This document shows, piece by piece, positions 1 to 15,200 of a stretch of DNA of 64,000 nt. Numbering within the stretch: position 1 is the stretch's first letter; the number at the start of each line of letters is the position of its first letter. Origin of the DNA: Archivesica marissinica. Taxonomy: Eukaryota > Mollusca > Bivalvia > Venerida > Vesicomyidae. Where the stretch lies: positions 42,188,572 to 42,252,571 of the forward strand of contig CM026403.1 in the NCBI GenBank assembly GCA_014843695.1. The letters are read 5' to 3'. The translations under genes were made by a program, and so were the position numbers. The notes under the pieces were generated by a model, which was given only the letters and a program-made list of their open reading frames with translations, searched no databases and was not told where the DNA came from.

Positions 1-2768
1 ACCACAGATATGTACGTATGTTTGTATACTATAGGACCACAGCTATGTACCTATGTTTGTATACTAGGACCACAGATATGTACGTATGTTTGTATACTAT
101 AGGACCACAGCTATGTACGTATGTTTGTATACTATAGGACCACAGCTATGTACGTATGTTTGTATACTATAGGACCACAGCTATGTACGTATGTTTGTAT
201 ACTATAGGACCACAGCTATGTATGTATGTTTGTATACTATAGGACCACAGCTATGTACGTATGTGTGTATACTATAGGACCACAGCTATGTACGTATGTG
301 TGTATACTATAGGACCACAGCTATGTACGTATGTTTGTATACTAGGACCACAGCTATGTACGTATGTTTGTATACTAGGACCATAGTTATGTACGTATGT
401 TTGTGTACTAGGACCACAGCTATGTACGTATGTGTGTATACTATAGGACCACAGCTATGTACGTATGTTTGTATACTATAGGACCACAGCTATGTACGTA
501 TGTTTGTATACTATAGGACCACAGCTATGTACGTATGTTTGTATACTAGGACCACAGCTATGTACGTATGTGTGTATACTAGGACAACAGCTATGTACGT
601 ATGTGTGTATACTATAGGACCACAGCTATGTACGTATGTTTGTATACTATAGGACCACAGCTGTGTACGTATGTTTGTATACTATAGGACCACAGCTATG
701 TACGTATGTTTGTATACTATAGGACAACAGTTATGTACGTATGTGTGTATACTATAGGACCACAGCTATGTACGTATGTTTGTATACTATAGGACCACAG
801 CTATGTACGTATGTTTGTATACTATAGGACCACAGCTATGTACGTATGTTTGTATACTATAGGACCACAGCTATGTACGTATGTTTGTATACTATAGGAC
901 CACAGCTATGTACGTATGTTTGTATACTAGGACCACAGCTATGTACGTATGTTTGTATACTATAGGACCACAGCTATGTACGTATGTTTGTATACTATAG
1001 GACCACAGCTATGTACGTATGTTTGTATACTATAGGACCACAGCTATGTACGTATGTTTGTATACTATAGGACCACACTATGTACGTATGTTTGTATACT
1101 ATAGGACCACAGCTATGTACGTATGTGTGTATACCATAGGACCACAGCTATGTACGTATGTGTGTATACTATAGGACCACAGCTATGTACGTATGTTTGT
1201 ATACTATAGGACCACATCTATGTACGTATGTGTGTATACTAGGACCACAGCTATGTACGTATGTTTGTATACTAGGACCACAGCTATGTACGTATGTTTG
1301 TATACTAGGACCACAGCTATGCACGTATGTTTGTATACTATAGGACCACAGCTATGTACGTATGTTTGTATACTAGGACCACAGCTATGTACGTATGTGT
1401 GTATACTAGGACCACAGCTATGTACGTATGTGTGTATACTTAGGACCACAGCTATGTACGTATGTTTGTATACTAGGACCACAGCTATGTACGTATGTTT
1501 GTATACTAGGACCACAGCTATGTACGTATGTGTGTATACTAGGACCACAGCTATGTACGTATGTTTGTATACTAGGACCACAGCTATGTACGTATGTGTG
1601 TATACTAGGACCACAGCTATGTACGTATGTTTGTATACTAGGACCACAGCTATGTACGTATGTGTGTATACTAGGACCACAGCTATGTACGTATGTGTGT
1701 ATACTATAGGACCACAGCTACGTACGTATGTGTGTATACTATAGGACCACAGCTATGTACGTATGTGTGTATACTATAGGACCACAGCTATGTACGTATG
1801 TGTGTATACTCTAGGACCACAGCTACGTACGTATGTGTGTATACTATAGGACCCCAGCTATGTACGTATGTTTGTATACTATAGGACCACAGCTATGTAC
1901 GTATGTTTGTATACTATAGGACCACAGCTATGTACGTATGTGTGTATACATAGGACCACAGCTATGTACGTATGTGTGTATACTATAGGACCACAGCTAT
2001 GTACGTATGTTTGTATACTATAGGACCACAGCTATGTACGTATGTTTGTATACTAGGACCACAGCTATGTACGTATGTTTGTATACTAGGACCACAGCTA
2101 TGTACGTATGTTTGTATACTAGGACCACAGCTATGTACGTATGTTTGTATACTATAGGACCACAGCTATGTACGTATGTTTGTATACTATAGGACCACAG
2201 CTATGTACGTATGTTTGTATACTAGGACCACAGCTATGTACGTATGTTTGTATACTATAGGACCACAGCTATGTACGTATGTTTGTATACTATAGGACCA
2301 CAGCTATGTACGTATGTTTGTATACTAGGACCACAGCTATGTACGTATGTTTGTATACTAGGACCACAGCTATGTACGTATGTTTGTATACATAGGACCA
2401 CAGCTATGTACGTATGTTTGTATACTAGGACCACAGCTATGTACGTATGTGTGTATACTAGGACCACAGCTATGTACGTATGTTTGTATACTAGGACCAC
2501 AGCTATGTACGTATGTTTGTATACTATAGGACCACAGCTATGTACGTATGTTTGTATACTAGGACCACAGCTATGTACGTATGTTTGTATACTAGGACCA
2601 CAGCTATGTACGTATGTGTGTATACTAGGACCACAGCTATGTACGTATGTGTGTATACTAGGACCACAGCTATGTACGTATGTGTGTATACTAGGACCAC
2701 AGCTATGTACGTATGTGTGTATACTAGGACCACAGCTATGTACGTATGTTTGTATTCTAGGACCACAT
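1..2768. repeat. 33/35-bp minisatellite array
   Basis: The stretch is uninterrupted tandem copies of a 35-bp unit (core ACCACAGCTATGTACGTATG followed by TTTGTATACTATAGG). A 33-bp variant lacks one TA. The window starts inside the array, so its left edge is not seen. The main variable site is GTTTGTA versus GTGTGTA. Each unit holds the short palindromes TACGTA and GTATAC. The 33-bp version is 11 codons long, so runs of it stay open in several frames on both strands. These conceptual proteins (CTYVCILGPQL-type repeats) are artefacts of the period and not genes. Confidence 0.97.
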
Positions 2769-2808
2769 CTATATATTATCTCAAAAGTATGTTTTATGTT
2801 TCTTTCAG

Positions 2809-2893
2809 GCCATGTGATCAAAAGACAATGGAGACGATGTCATTTACAGACTGTGATCATCTACCATTTTATAAGTGTTTTTGTACTATGTGA
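2809..2893 (+). CDS. Candidate terminal coding exon of an unknown small Cys-containing protein
   Basis: A strong 3' splice-site context (TTTTATGTTTCTTTCAG) ends at 2808. In the frame entering with one leftover base there is a 27-residue open segment, PCDQKTMETMSF then TDCDHLPFYKCFCTM, followed by TGA at 2891-2893. Four cysteines spaced C-x12-C-x7-C-x-C suggest a secreted disulfide peptide end, but I recognise no family. It sits between two minisatellites, so any upstream exons would be left of the window. No AATAAA is visible close downstream. The alternative is a chance acceptor in AT-rich spacer. Confidence 0.3.
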
Positions 2894-2982
2894 ATTATAT
2901 GTACATGTATTGTGTAAGTCAGTATATAAGCATGTTTCCTGTCATCTGACCAACATATATGGGTACATGCGAATAGTTCCAC

Positions 2983-3267
2983 TTCCTTTGGGTATATACG
3001 TGTGTCCTATTCTTTGGGTATATCTGTGTGTCGCGTTCTTTGGGTATATATGTGTGTAGCGTTCTTTGGGTATATATGTGTGTCGCGTTCTTTGGGTATA
3101 TCTGTGTGTCGCGTTCTTTGGGTATATATGTGTGTCCTGTTATGTCGGTATATATGCGTGTCGCGTTCTTTGGGTATATATGTATGTCGCGTTCTTTGGG
3201 TATATATGCGTGTCGCGTTCTTTGGGTATATATGTGTGTCGCGTTCTTTGGGTATATATGCGTGTCG
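2983..3267. repeat. 26-bp minisatellite, about 11 copies
   Basis: Tandem units of about 26 bp, core CGCGTTCTTTGGGTATATAT then GTGTGT, with substitutions (for example TATGTCGG at about 3141). Open frames on both strands here simply read the repeat. It abuts the next satellite at about 3268 with almost no unique DNA between. Confidence 0.95.
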
Positions 3268-6200
3268 CATAGTCACACTAGCAACTGTCTGTGTCATGTC
3301 TATAAGTCAAACTAGCAACTGTCTGTGTCCTATCTATAAGTCAAACTAGCAACTGTCCGTGTCATGTCTATTAGTCAAGCTAGCAACTGTCTGTGTCCTA
3401 TCTATAAGTCAAACTAGCAACTGTCCGTGTCATGTCTATTAGTCAAACTAGCAACTGTCCGTGTCATGTCTATTAGTCAAGCTAGCAACTGTCCGTGTCC
3501 TATCTATAAGTCAAACTAGCAACTGTTCGTGTTATGTCTATAAGTCAAACTAGAAACCGTGTCATGTCTATTAGTCAAACTAGCAACTGCCTGTGTCCTA
3601 TCTATAAGTCAAACTAGCAACTGCATGTGTCCTATCTATTAGTCAAATTAGCAACTGCATGTGTCCTATCTATTAGTCAAACTAGCAACTGTCTGTGTCC
3701 TATCTATAAGTCAAACTAGCAACTGACCGTGTCATGTCTATTAGTCAAGCTAGCAACTGTCTGTGTCATATCTATAAGTCAAACTAGCAACTGTCCGTGT
3801 CATGTCTATTAGTCAAGCTAGCAACTGCCTGTGTCATGTCTATAAGTCAAACTAGCAACTGTCCGTGTCATGTCTATTAGTCAAGCTAGCAACTATCCGT
3901 GTCATGTCTATAAGTCAAACTAGCAACTGTCCGTGTCATATCTATATGTCAAGCTAGCAACTATCCGTGTCATGTCTATAAGTCAAACTAGCAACTGTCC
4001 GTGTCATGTCATATCTATAAGTCAAACTAGCAACTGTCCGTGTCATGTCTATAAGTCAAACTAGCAACTATCCGTGTCATGTCTATAAGTCAAACTAGCA
4101 ACTATCCGTGTCATGTATCTATAAGTCAAACTAGCAACTTCCTGTCTGTCTATCTATAAGTCAAACTAGCAACTATCCGTGTCATGTCTATCTATAAGTC
4201 AAACTAGCAACTATCCGTGTCATGTATATCTATAAGTCAAACTAGCAACTGTCCGTGTCTGTCTATCTATATGTCAAACTAGCAACTATCCGTGTCATGT
4301 CTATAAGTCAAACTAGCAACTATCCGTGTCATGTATATCTATAAGTCAAACTAGCAACTATCCGTGTCATGTATATCTATAAGTCAAACTAGCAACTATC
4401 CGTGTCATGTCTATAAGTCAAACTAGCAACTATCCGTGTCATGTCTATCTATAAGTCAAACTAGCAACTATCCGTGTCATGTCTATAAGTCAAACTAGCA
4501 ACTATCCGTGTCATGTCTATAAGTCAAACTAGCAACTATCCGTGTCATTCTATCTATAAGTCAAACTAGCAACTATCCGTGTCATGTTATCTATAAGTCA
4601 AACTAGCAACTGTCCGTGTCATGTCTATCTATAAGTCAAACTAGCAACTATCCGTGTCATGTCTATAAGTCAAACTAGCAACTATCCGTGTCATATCTAT
4701 AAGTCAAACTAGCAACTATCCGTGTCATGTCTATCTATAAGTCAAACTAGCAACTATCCGTGTCATGTCTATAAGTCAAACTAGCAACTATCCGTGTCAT
4801 TCTATAAGTCAAACTAGCAACTATCCGTGTCATGTCTATAAGTCAAACTAGCAACTATCCGTGTCATGTATATAAGTCAAACTAGCAACTATCCGTGTCA
4901 TGTCTATAAGTCAAACTAGCAACTATCCGTGTCATATCTATAAGTCAAACTAGCAACTATCCGTGTCATGTATATCTATAAGTCAAACTAGCAACTATCC
5001 GTGTCATGTATATCTATAAGTCAAACTAGCAACTATCCGTGTCATGTCTATAAGTCAAACTAGCAACTATCCGTGTCATGTCTATCTATAAGTCAAACTA
5101 GCAACTATCCGTGTCATGTCTATCTATAAGTCAAACTAGCAACTATCCGTGTCATATCTATAAGTCAAACTAGCAACTATCCGTGTCATGTCTATATATA
5201 AGTCAAACTAGCAACTGTCCGTGTCATGTCTATCTATAAGTCAAACTAGCAACTATCCGTGTCATGTCTATCTATAAGTCAAACTAGCAACTATCCGTGT
5301 CATGTATATCTATAAGTCAAACTAGCAACTGTCCGTGTCATGTATATCTATAAGTCAAACTAGCAACTATCCGTGTCAGTCTAATATAAGTCAAACTAGC
5401 AACTATCCGTGTCATGTCTATATATAAGTCAAACTAGCAACTATCCGTGTCATGTCTATAAGTCAAACTAGCAACTATCCGTGTCATGTCTATAAGTCAA
5501 ACTAGCAACTATCCGTGTCATGTCTATAAGTCAAACTAGCAACTGTCCGTGTCATGTCTATAAGTCAAACTAGCAACTATCCGTGTCATGTCTATCTATA
5601 AGTCAAACTAGCAACTATCCGTGTCATGTCTATAAGTCAAACTAGCAACTATCCGTGTCATGTCTATAAGTCAAACTAGCAACTGTCTTTGTCATGTCTA
5701 TAAGTCAAACTAGCAACTATCCGTGTCATGTCTATCTATAAGTCAAACTAGCAACTATCCGTGTCATGTCAATAAGTCAAACTAGCAACTGTCCGTGTCA
5801 TATCTATAAGTCAAACTAGCAACTATCCGTGTCATGTCTATCTATAAGTCAAACTAGCAACTATCCGTGTCATATCTATAAGTCAAACTAGCAACTATCC
5901 GTGTCATGTCTATAAGTCAAACTAGCAACTATCCGTGTCATACTATCTATAAGTCAAACTAGCAACTATCCGTGTCATGTCTATAAGTCAAACTAGCAAC
6001 TATCCGTGTCCTGTCTATCTATAAGTCAAACTAGCAACTGTCCGTGTCATGTCTATCTATAAGTCAAACTAGCAACTATCCGTGTCATATCTATAAGTCA
6101 AACTAGCAACTATCCGTGTCATGTATATCTATAAGTCAAACTAGCAACTGTCCGTGTCATGTATATCTATAAGTCAAACTAGCAACTATCCGTGTCATAT

Positions 6201-9200
6201 CTATCTATAAGTCAAACTAGCAACTGTCCGACACAAAAAACACAAAAACAACACACACACAAAAACAGACACATGTATATCTATAAGTCAAACTAGCAAC
6301 TGTCCGTGTCATGTCTATCTATAAGTCAAACTAGCAACTATCCGTGTCATGTCTATATATAAGTCAAACTAGCAACTATCCGTGTCATATCTATCTATAA
6401 GTCAAACTAGCAACTATCCGTGTCATATCTATAAGTCAAACTAGCAACTATCCGTGTCATGTATATCTATAAGTCAAACTAGCAACTGTCCGTGTCATGT
6501 CTATCTATAAGTCAAACTAGCAACTATCCGTGTCATGTCTATAAGTCAAACTAGCAACTGTCTGTGTCATGTCTATAAGTCAAACTAGCAACTGTCCGTG
6601 TCATGTATATAAGTCAAACTAGCAACTATCCGTGTCATGTATATAAGTCAAACTAGCAACTGTCCGTGTCATGTATATAAGTCAAACTAGCAACTATCCG
6701 TGTCATGTATATAAGTCAAACTAGCAACTGTCCGTGTCATGTCTATAAGTCAAACTAGCAACTATCCGTGTCATGTCTATCTATAAGTCAAACTAGCAAC
6801 TATCCGTGTCATGTCTATAAGTCAAACTAGCAACTATCCGTGTCATATCTATCTATAAGTCAAACTAGCAACTATCCGTGTCATGTCTATAAGTCAAACT
6901 AGCAACTATCCGTGTCATGTCTATAAGTCAAACTAGCAACTATCCGTGTCATGTCTATCTATAAGTCAAACTAGCAACTATCCGTGTCATGTCTATCTAT
7001 AAGTCAAACTAGCAACTATCCGTGTCATGTCTATCTATAAGTCAAACTAGCAACTATCCGTGTCATGTATATCTATAAGTCAAACTAGCAACTGTCCGTG
7101 TCCTGTCTATCTATATGTCAAACTAGCAACTATCCGTGTCATGTCTATAAGTCCAACTAGCAACTATCCGTGTCATGTCTATCTATAAGTCAAACTAGCA
7201 ACTATCCGTGTCATGTATATCTATAAGTCAAACTAGCAACTATCCGTGTCATGTCTATAAGTCAAACTAACAACTATCCGTGTCATGTCTATCTATAAGT
7301 CAAACTAGCAACTATCCGTGTCATGTATATCTATAAGTCAACCTAGCAACTGTCCGTGTCCTGTCTATCTATATGTCAAACTAGCAACTATCCGTGTCAT
7401 GTCTATAAGTCAAACTAGCAACTATCCATGTCATGTCTATCTATAAGTCAAACTAGCAACTATCCGTGTCATGTCTATTAGTCAAACTAGCAACTGTCCG
7501 TGTCATGTCTATCTATAAGTCAAACTAGCAACTATCCGTGTCATGTCTATAAGTCAAACTAGCAACTGTCCGTGTCATGTCTATAAGTCAAACTAGCAAC
7601 TATCCGTGTCATGTCTATAAGTCAAACTAGCAACTATCCGTGTCATGTCTATAAGTCAAACTAGCAACTATCCGTGTCATGTCTATCTATAAGTCAAACT
7701 AGCAACTATCCGTGTCATGTCTATAAGTCAAACTAGCAACTATCCGTGTCATGTCTATAAGTCAAACTAGCAACTGTCTGTGTCATGTCTATAAGTCAAA
7801 CTAGCAACTATCCGTGTCATGTCTATCTATAAGTCAAACTAGCAACTATCCGTGTCATGTCTATAAGTCAAACTAGCAACTGTCCGTGTCATATCTATAA
7901 GTCAAACTAGCAACTATCCGTGTCATGTCTATCTATAAGTCAAACTAGCAACTATCCGTGTCATATCTATAAGTCAAACTAGCAACTATCCGTGTCATGT
8001 CTATAAGTCAAACTAGCAACTATCCGTGTCATATCTATCTATAAGTCAAACTAGCAACTATCCGTGTCATGTCTATAAGTCAAACTAGCAACTATCCGTG
8101 TCCTGTCTATCTATAAGTCAAACTAGCAACTGTCCGTGTCATGTCTATCTATAAGTCAAACTAGCAACTATCCGTGTCATATCTATAAGTCAAACTAGCA
8201 ACTATCCGTGTCATGTATATCTATAAGTCAAACTAGCAACTGTCCGTGTCATGTATATCTATAAGTCAAACTAGCAACTGTCCGTGTCATGTATATCTAT
8301 AAGTCAAACTAGCAACTGTCCGTGTCATGTCTATCTATAAGTCAAACTAGCAACTATCCGTGTCATGTCTATATATAAGTCAAACTAGCAACTATCCGTG
8401 TCATATCTATCTATAAGTCAAACTAGCAACTATCCGTGTCATATCTATAAGTCAAACTAGCAACTATCCGTGTCATGTATATCTATAAGTCAAACTAGCA
8501 ACTGTCCGTGTCATGTCTATCTATAAGTCAAACTAGCAACTATCCGTGTCATGTCTATAAGTCAAACTAGCAACTTCGTGTCATGTCTATAAGTCAAACT
8601 AGCAACTGTCCGTGTCATGTATATAAGTCAAACTAGCAACTATCCGTGTCATGTATATAAGTCAAACTAGCAACTGTCCGTGTCATGTATATAAGTCAAA
8701 CTAGCAACTATCCGTGTCATGTATATAAGTCAAACTAGCAACTGTCCGTGTCATGTCTATAAGTCAAACTAGCAACTATCCGTGTCATGTCTATCTATAA
8801 GTCAAACTAGCAACTATCCGTGTCATGTCTATAAGTCAAACTAGCAACTATCCGTGTCATGTCTATCTATAAGTCAAACTAGCAACTATCCGTGTCATGT
8901 CTATAAGTCAAACTAGCAACTATCCGTGTCATGTCTATAAGTCAAACTAGCAACTATCCGTGTCATGATCTATAAGTCAAACTAGCAACTATCCGTGTCC
9001 TGTCTATCTATAAGTCAAACTAGCAACTATCCGTGTCATGTCTATCTATAAGTCAAACTAGCAACTATCCGTGTCATGTATATCTATAAGTCAAACTAGC
9101 AACTGTCCGTGTCCTGTCTATCTATATGTCAAACTAGCAACTATCCGTGTCATGTCTATAAGTCAAACTAGCAACTATCCGTGTCATGTCTATAAGTCAA

Positions 9201-12200
9201 ACTAGCAACTATCCGTGTCATGTATATCTATAAGTCAAACTAGCAACTGTCCGTGTCATGTCTATCTATAAGTCAAACTAGCAACTATCCGTGTCATGTC
9301 TATAAGTCAAACTAGCAACTATCCGTGTCATGTCTATCTATAAGTCAAACTAGCAACTATCCGTGTCATGTCTATAAGTCAAACTAGCAACTGTCCGTGT
9401 CATGTCTATCTATAAGTCAAACTAGCAACTATCCGTGTCATGTCTATAAGTCAAACTAGCAACTATCCGTGTCATGTCTATAAGTCAAACTAGCAACTAT
9501 CCGTGTCATGTCTATAAGTCAAACTAGCAACTATCCGTGTCATGTCTATAAGTCAAACTAGCAACTATCCGTGTCCTGTCTATCTATATGTCAAACTAGC
9601 AACTATCCGTGTCATGTCTATCTATAAGTCAAACTAGCAACTATCCGTGTCCTATCTATAAGTCAAACTAGCAACTGTCCGTGTCATGTCTATAAGTCAA
9701 ACTAGCAACCGTGTCATGTCTATTAGTCAAACTAGCAACTGCCTGTGTCCTATCTATAAGTCAAACTAGCAACTATGTGTCCTATCTATTAGTCAAATTA
9801 GCAACTCATGTGTCCTATCTATTAGTCAAACTAGCAACTGCCTGTGTCATGTCTATAAGTCAAACTAGCAACTGTCCGTGTCATGTCTATTAGTCAAACT
9901 AGCAACTATCCGTGTCATGTCTATAAGTCAAACTAGCAACTATCCGTGTCATGTCTATAAGTCAAACTAGCAACTATCCGTGTCATGTCTATAAGTCAAA
10001 CTAGCAACTATCCGTGTCATGTCTATCTATAAGTCAAACTAGCAACTATCCGTGTCATGTCTATCTATAAGTCAAACTAGCAACTATCCGTGTCATGTCT
10101 ATATATAAGTCAAACTAGCAACTATCCGTGTCATGTCTATAAGTCAAACTAGCAACTATCCGTGTCATGTATCTATAAGTCAAACTAGCAACTATCCGTG
10201 TCATGTCTATAAGTCAAACTAGCAACTATCCGTGTCATGTCTATAAGTCAAACTAGCAACTATCCGTGTCATGTATCTATAAGTCAAACTAGCAACTATC
10301 CGTGTCATGTTATCTATAAGTCAAACTAGCAACTATCCGTGTCATGTATATCTATAAGTCAAACTAGCAACTGTCCGTGTCATGCTATCTATAAGTCAAA
10401 CTAGCAACTATCCGTGTCATGTATATCTATAAGTCAAACTAGCAACTATCCGTGTCATGTCTATAAGTCAAACTAGCAACTATCCGTGTCATGTCTATAA
10501 GTCAAACTAGCAACTATCCGTGTCATGTCTATAAGTCAAACTAGCAACTATCCGTGTCATGTCTATCTATAAGTCAAACTAGCAACTATCCGTGTCATGT
10601 CTATAAGTCAAACTAGCAACTATCCGTGTCATGTCTATAAGTCAAACTAGCAACTATCCGTGTCATGTCTATCTATAGTCAAACTAGCAACTATCCGTGT
10701 CATGTTATCTATAAGTCAAACTAGCAACTATCCGTGTCATGTCTATAAGTCAAACTAGCAACTATCCGTGTCATGTCTATAAGTCAAACTAGCAACTATC
10801 CGTGTCATGTCTATAAGTCAAACTAGCAACTATCCGTGTCATGTCTATAAGTCAAACTAGCAACTATCCGTGTCATGTCTATAAGTCAAACTAGCAACTA
10901 TCCGTGTCATGTCTATCTATAAGTCAAACTAGCAACTATCCGTGTCCTGTCTATCTATAAGTCAAACTAGCAACTATCCGTGTCATGTCTATCTATAAGT
11001 CAAACTAGCAACTATCCGTGTCATGTATATCTATAAGTCAAACTAGCAACTGTCCGTGTCCTGTCTATCTATATGTCAAACTAGCAACTATCCGTGTCAT
11101 GTCTATAAGTCAAACTAGCAACTATCCGTGTCATGTCTATCTATAAGTCAAACTAGCAACTATCCGTGTCATGTATATCTATAAGTCAAACTAGCAACTA
11201 TCCGTGTCATGTCTATAAGTCAAACTAGCAACTATCCGTGTCATGTCTATCTATAAGTCAAACTAGCAACTATCCGTGTCATGTATATCTATAAGTCAAA
11301 CTAGCAACTGTCCGTGTCCTGTCTATCTATATGTCAAACTAGCAACTATCCGTGTCATGTCTATAAGTCCAACTAGCAACTATCCGTGTCATGTCTATCT
11401 ATAAGTCAAACTAGCAACTATCCGTGTCATGTATATCTATAAGTCAAACTAGCAACTATCCGTGTCATGTCTATAAGTCAAACTAGCAACTATCCGTGTC
11501 ATGTCTATCTATAAGTCAAACTAGCAACTATCCGTGTCATGTATATCTATAAGTCAACCTAGCAACTGTCCGTGTCCTGTCTATCTATATGTCAAACTAG
11601 CAACTATCCGTGTCATGTCTATAAGTCCAACTAGCAACTATCCGTGTCATGTCTATCTATAAGTCAAACTAGCAACTATCCGTGTCATGTATATCTATAA
11701 GTCAAACTAGCAACTATCCGTGTCATGTCTATAAGTCAAACTAGCAACTATCCGTGTCATGTATCTATAAGTCAAACTAGCAACTATCCGTGTCATGTCT
11801 ATCTATAAGTCAAACTAGCAACTATCCGTGTCATGATCTATAAGTCAAACTAGCAACTATCCGTGTCATGTCTATAAGTCAAACTAGCAACTATCCGTGT
11901 CATGTCTATAAGTCAAACTAGCAACTATCCGTGTCATGTCTATAAGTCAAACTAGCAACTATCCGTGTCATGTCTATCTATAAGTCAAACTAGCAACTAT
12001 CCGTGTCATGTCTATAAGTCAAACTAGCAACTATCCGTGTCATGTCTATCTATAAGTCAAACTAGCAACTATCCGTGTCATGTCTATAAGTCAAACTAGC
12101 AACTATCCGTGTCATGTCTATAAGTCAAACTAGCAACTATCCGTGTCATGTCTATCTATAAGTCAAACTAGCAACTATCCGTGTCATGTCTATCTATAAG

Positions 12201-15200
12201 TCAAACTAGCAACTATCCGTGTCATGATCTATAAGTCAAACTAGCAACTATCCGTGTCATGTATATCTATAAGTCAAACTAGCAACTGTCCGTGTCTGTC
12301 TATCTATAAGTCAAACTAGCAACTATCCGTGTCATGTCTATAAGTCAAACTAGCAACTATCCGTGTCATGTCTATCTATAAGTCAAACTAGCAACTATCC
12401 GTGTCATGTCTATCTATAAGTCAAACTAGCAACTATCCGTGTCATGTCTATAAGTCAAACTAGCAACTATCCGTGTCATGTCTATAAGTCAAACTAGCAA
12501 CTATCCGTGTCTATCTATAAGTCAAACTAGCAACTATCCGTGTCATGTCTATCTATAAGTCAAACTAGCAACTATCCGTGTCATGTCTATCTATAAGTCA
12601 AACTAGCAACTATCCGTGTCATGTCTATAAGTCAAACTAGCAACTGTCCGTGTCATGTCTATAAGTCAAACTAGCAACTATCCGTGTCATGTATATAAGT
12701 CAAACTAGCAACTATCCGTGTCATGTCTATAAGTCAAACTAGCAACTATCCGTGTCATGTCTATAAGTCAAACTAGCAACTATCCGTGTCATGTCTATAA
12801 GTCAAACTAGCAACTATCCGTGTCATGTTATCTATAAGTCAAACTAGCAACTATCCGTGTCATGTCTATAAGTCAAACTAGCAACTATCCGTGTCATGTC
12901 TATAAGTCAAACTAGCAACTATCCGTGTCATGCTATCTATAAGTCAAACTAGCAACTATCCGTGTCATGTCTATAAGTCAAACTAGCAACTATCCGTGTC
13001 ATGTCTATAAGTCAAACTAGCAACTATCCGTGTCATGTCTATAAGTCAAACTAGCAACTATCCGTGTCATATCTATAAGTCAAACTAGCAACTATCCGTG
13101 TCATGTCTATAAGTCAAACTAGCAACTATCCGTGTCATATCTATAAGTCAAACTAGCAACTATCCGTGTCATGTCTATCTATAAGTCAAACTAGCAACTA
13201 TCCGTGTCATGTATATCTATAAGTCAAACTAGCAACTGTCCGTGTCATGTCTATCTATAGTCAAACTAGCAACTATCCGTGTCATGTATATAAGTCAAAC
13301 TAGCAACTGTCCGTGTCATGTATATAAGTCAAACTAGCAACTATCCGTGTCATGTATATAAGTCAAACTAGCAACTATCCGTGTCATGTCTATAAGTCAA
13401 ACTAGCAACTATCCGTGTCATGTCTATCTATAAGTCAAACTAGCAACTATCCGTGTCATGTCTATAAGTCAAACTAGCAACTATCCGTGTCATGTCTATC
13501 TATAAGTCAAACTAGCAACTATCCGTGTCATGTCTATAAGTCAAACTAGCAACTATCCGTGTCATGTCTATAAGTCAAACTAGCAACTATCCGTGTCATG
13601 TCTATCTATAAGTCAAACTAGCAACTATCCGTGTCATGTTATCTATAAGTCAAACTAGCAACTATCCGTGTCATGCTATCTATAAGTCAAACTAGCAACT
13701 ATCCGTGTCATATCTATAAGTCAAACTAGCAACTATCCGTGTCATGTCTATAAGTCAAACTAGCAACTATCCGTGTCATGTCTATCTATAAGTCAAACTA
13801 GCAACTATCCGTGTCATATCTATAAGTCAAACTAGCAACTATCCGTGTCATGTCTATCTATAAGTCAAACTAGCAACTATCCGTGTCATGTTATCTATAA
13901 GTCAAACTAGCAACTATCCGTGTCATGTCTATATAGTCAAACTAGCAACTATCCGTGTCATGTCTATAAGTCAAACTAGCAACTATCCGTGTCATGTCTA
14001 TCTATAAGTCAAACTAGCAACTATCCGTGTCATGTCTATAAGTCAAACTAGCAACTATCCGTGTCATGTCTATAAGTCAAACTAGCAACTATCCGTGTCA
14101 TGTCTATAAGTCAAACTAGCAACTATCCGTGTCATGTCTATAAGTCAAACTAGCAACTATCCGTGTCATGTCTATAAGTCAAACTAGCAACTGTCCGTGT
14201 CATATCTATAAGTCAAACTAGCAACTGTCCGTGTCATGTATCTATAAGTCAAACTAGCAACTATCCGTGTCATGTATATCTATAAGTCAAACTAGCAACT
14301 ATCCGTGTCATGTCTATAAGTCAAACTAGCAACTATCCGTGTCATATCTATCTATAAGTCAAACTAGCAACTATCCGTGTCATGTCTATCTATAAGTCAA
14401 ACTAGCAACTGTCCGTGTCATATCTATAAGTCAAACTAGCAACTATCCGTGTCATGTCTATCTATAAGTCAAACTAGCAACTGTCCGTGTCATGTATATC
14501 TATAAGTCAAACTAGCAACTATCCGTGTCATATCTATCTATAAGTCAAACTAGCAACTATCCGTGTCATGTATATCTATAAGTCAAACTAGCAACTGTCC
14601 GTGTCATGTATATCTATAAGTCAAACTAGCAACTATCCGTGTCATGTCTATAAGTCAAGCTAGCAACTATCCGTGTCATATCTATAAGTCAAACTAGCAA
14701 CTATCCGTGTCATGTATATCTATAAGTCAAACTAGCAACTATCCGTGTCATATCTATAAGTCAAACTAGCAACTATCCGTGTCATATCTATAAGTCAAAC
14801 TAGCAACTATCCGTGTCATATCTATAAGTCAAACTAGCAACTATCCGTGTCATGTCTATAAGTCAAACTAGCAACTATCCGTGTCATATCTATAAGTCAA
14901 ACTAGCAACTATCCGTGTCATGTCTATAAGTCAAACTAGCAACTATCCGTGTCATGTATATCTATAAGTCAAACTAGCAACTGTCCGTGTCATGTATATC
15001 TATAAGTCAAACTAGCAACTGTCCGTGTCATGTATATCATAGTCAAACTAGCAACTATCCGTGTCATGTCTATCTATAAGTCAAACTAGCAACTATCCGT
15101 GTCATGTCTATAAGTCAAACTAGCAACTATCCGTGTCATATCTATCTATAAGTCAAACTAGCAACTGTCCGTGTCATGTATCTATAAGTCAAACTAGCAA

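Noticed and set aside
1193..2893. Long open frames of 60-270 residues on both strands in the first minisatellite
   Set aside because: They read the 33-bp unit, whose length is a multiple of three. Several frames are equally open and the peptides are pure repeat. Only the unique tail after 2808 is kept, as a separate candidate.
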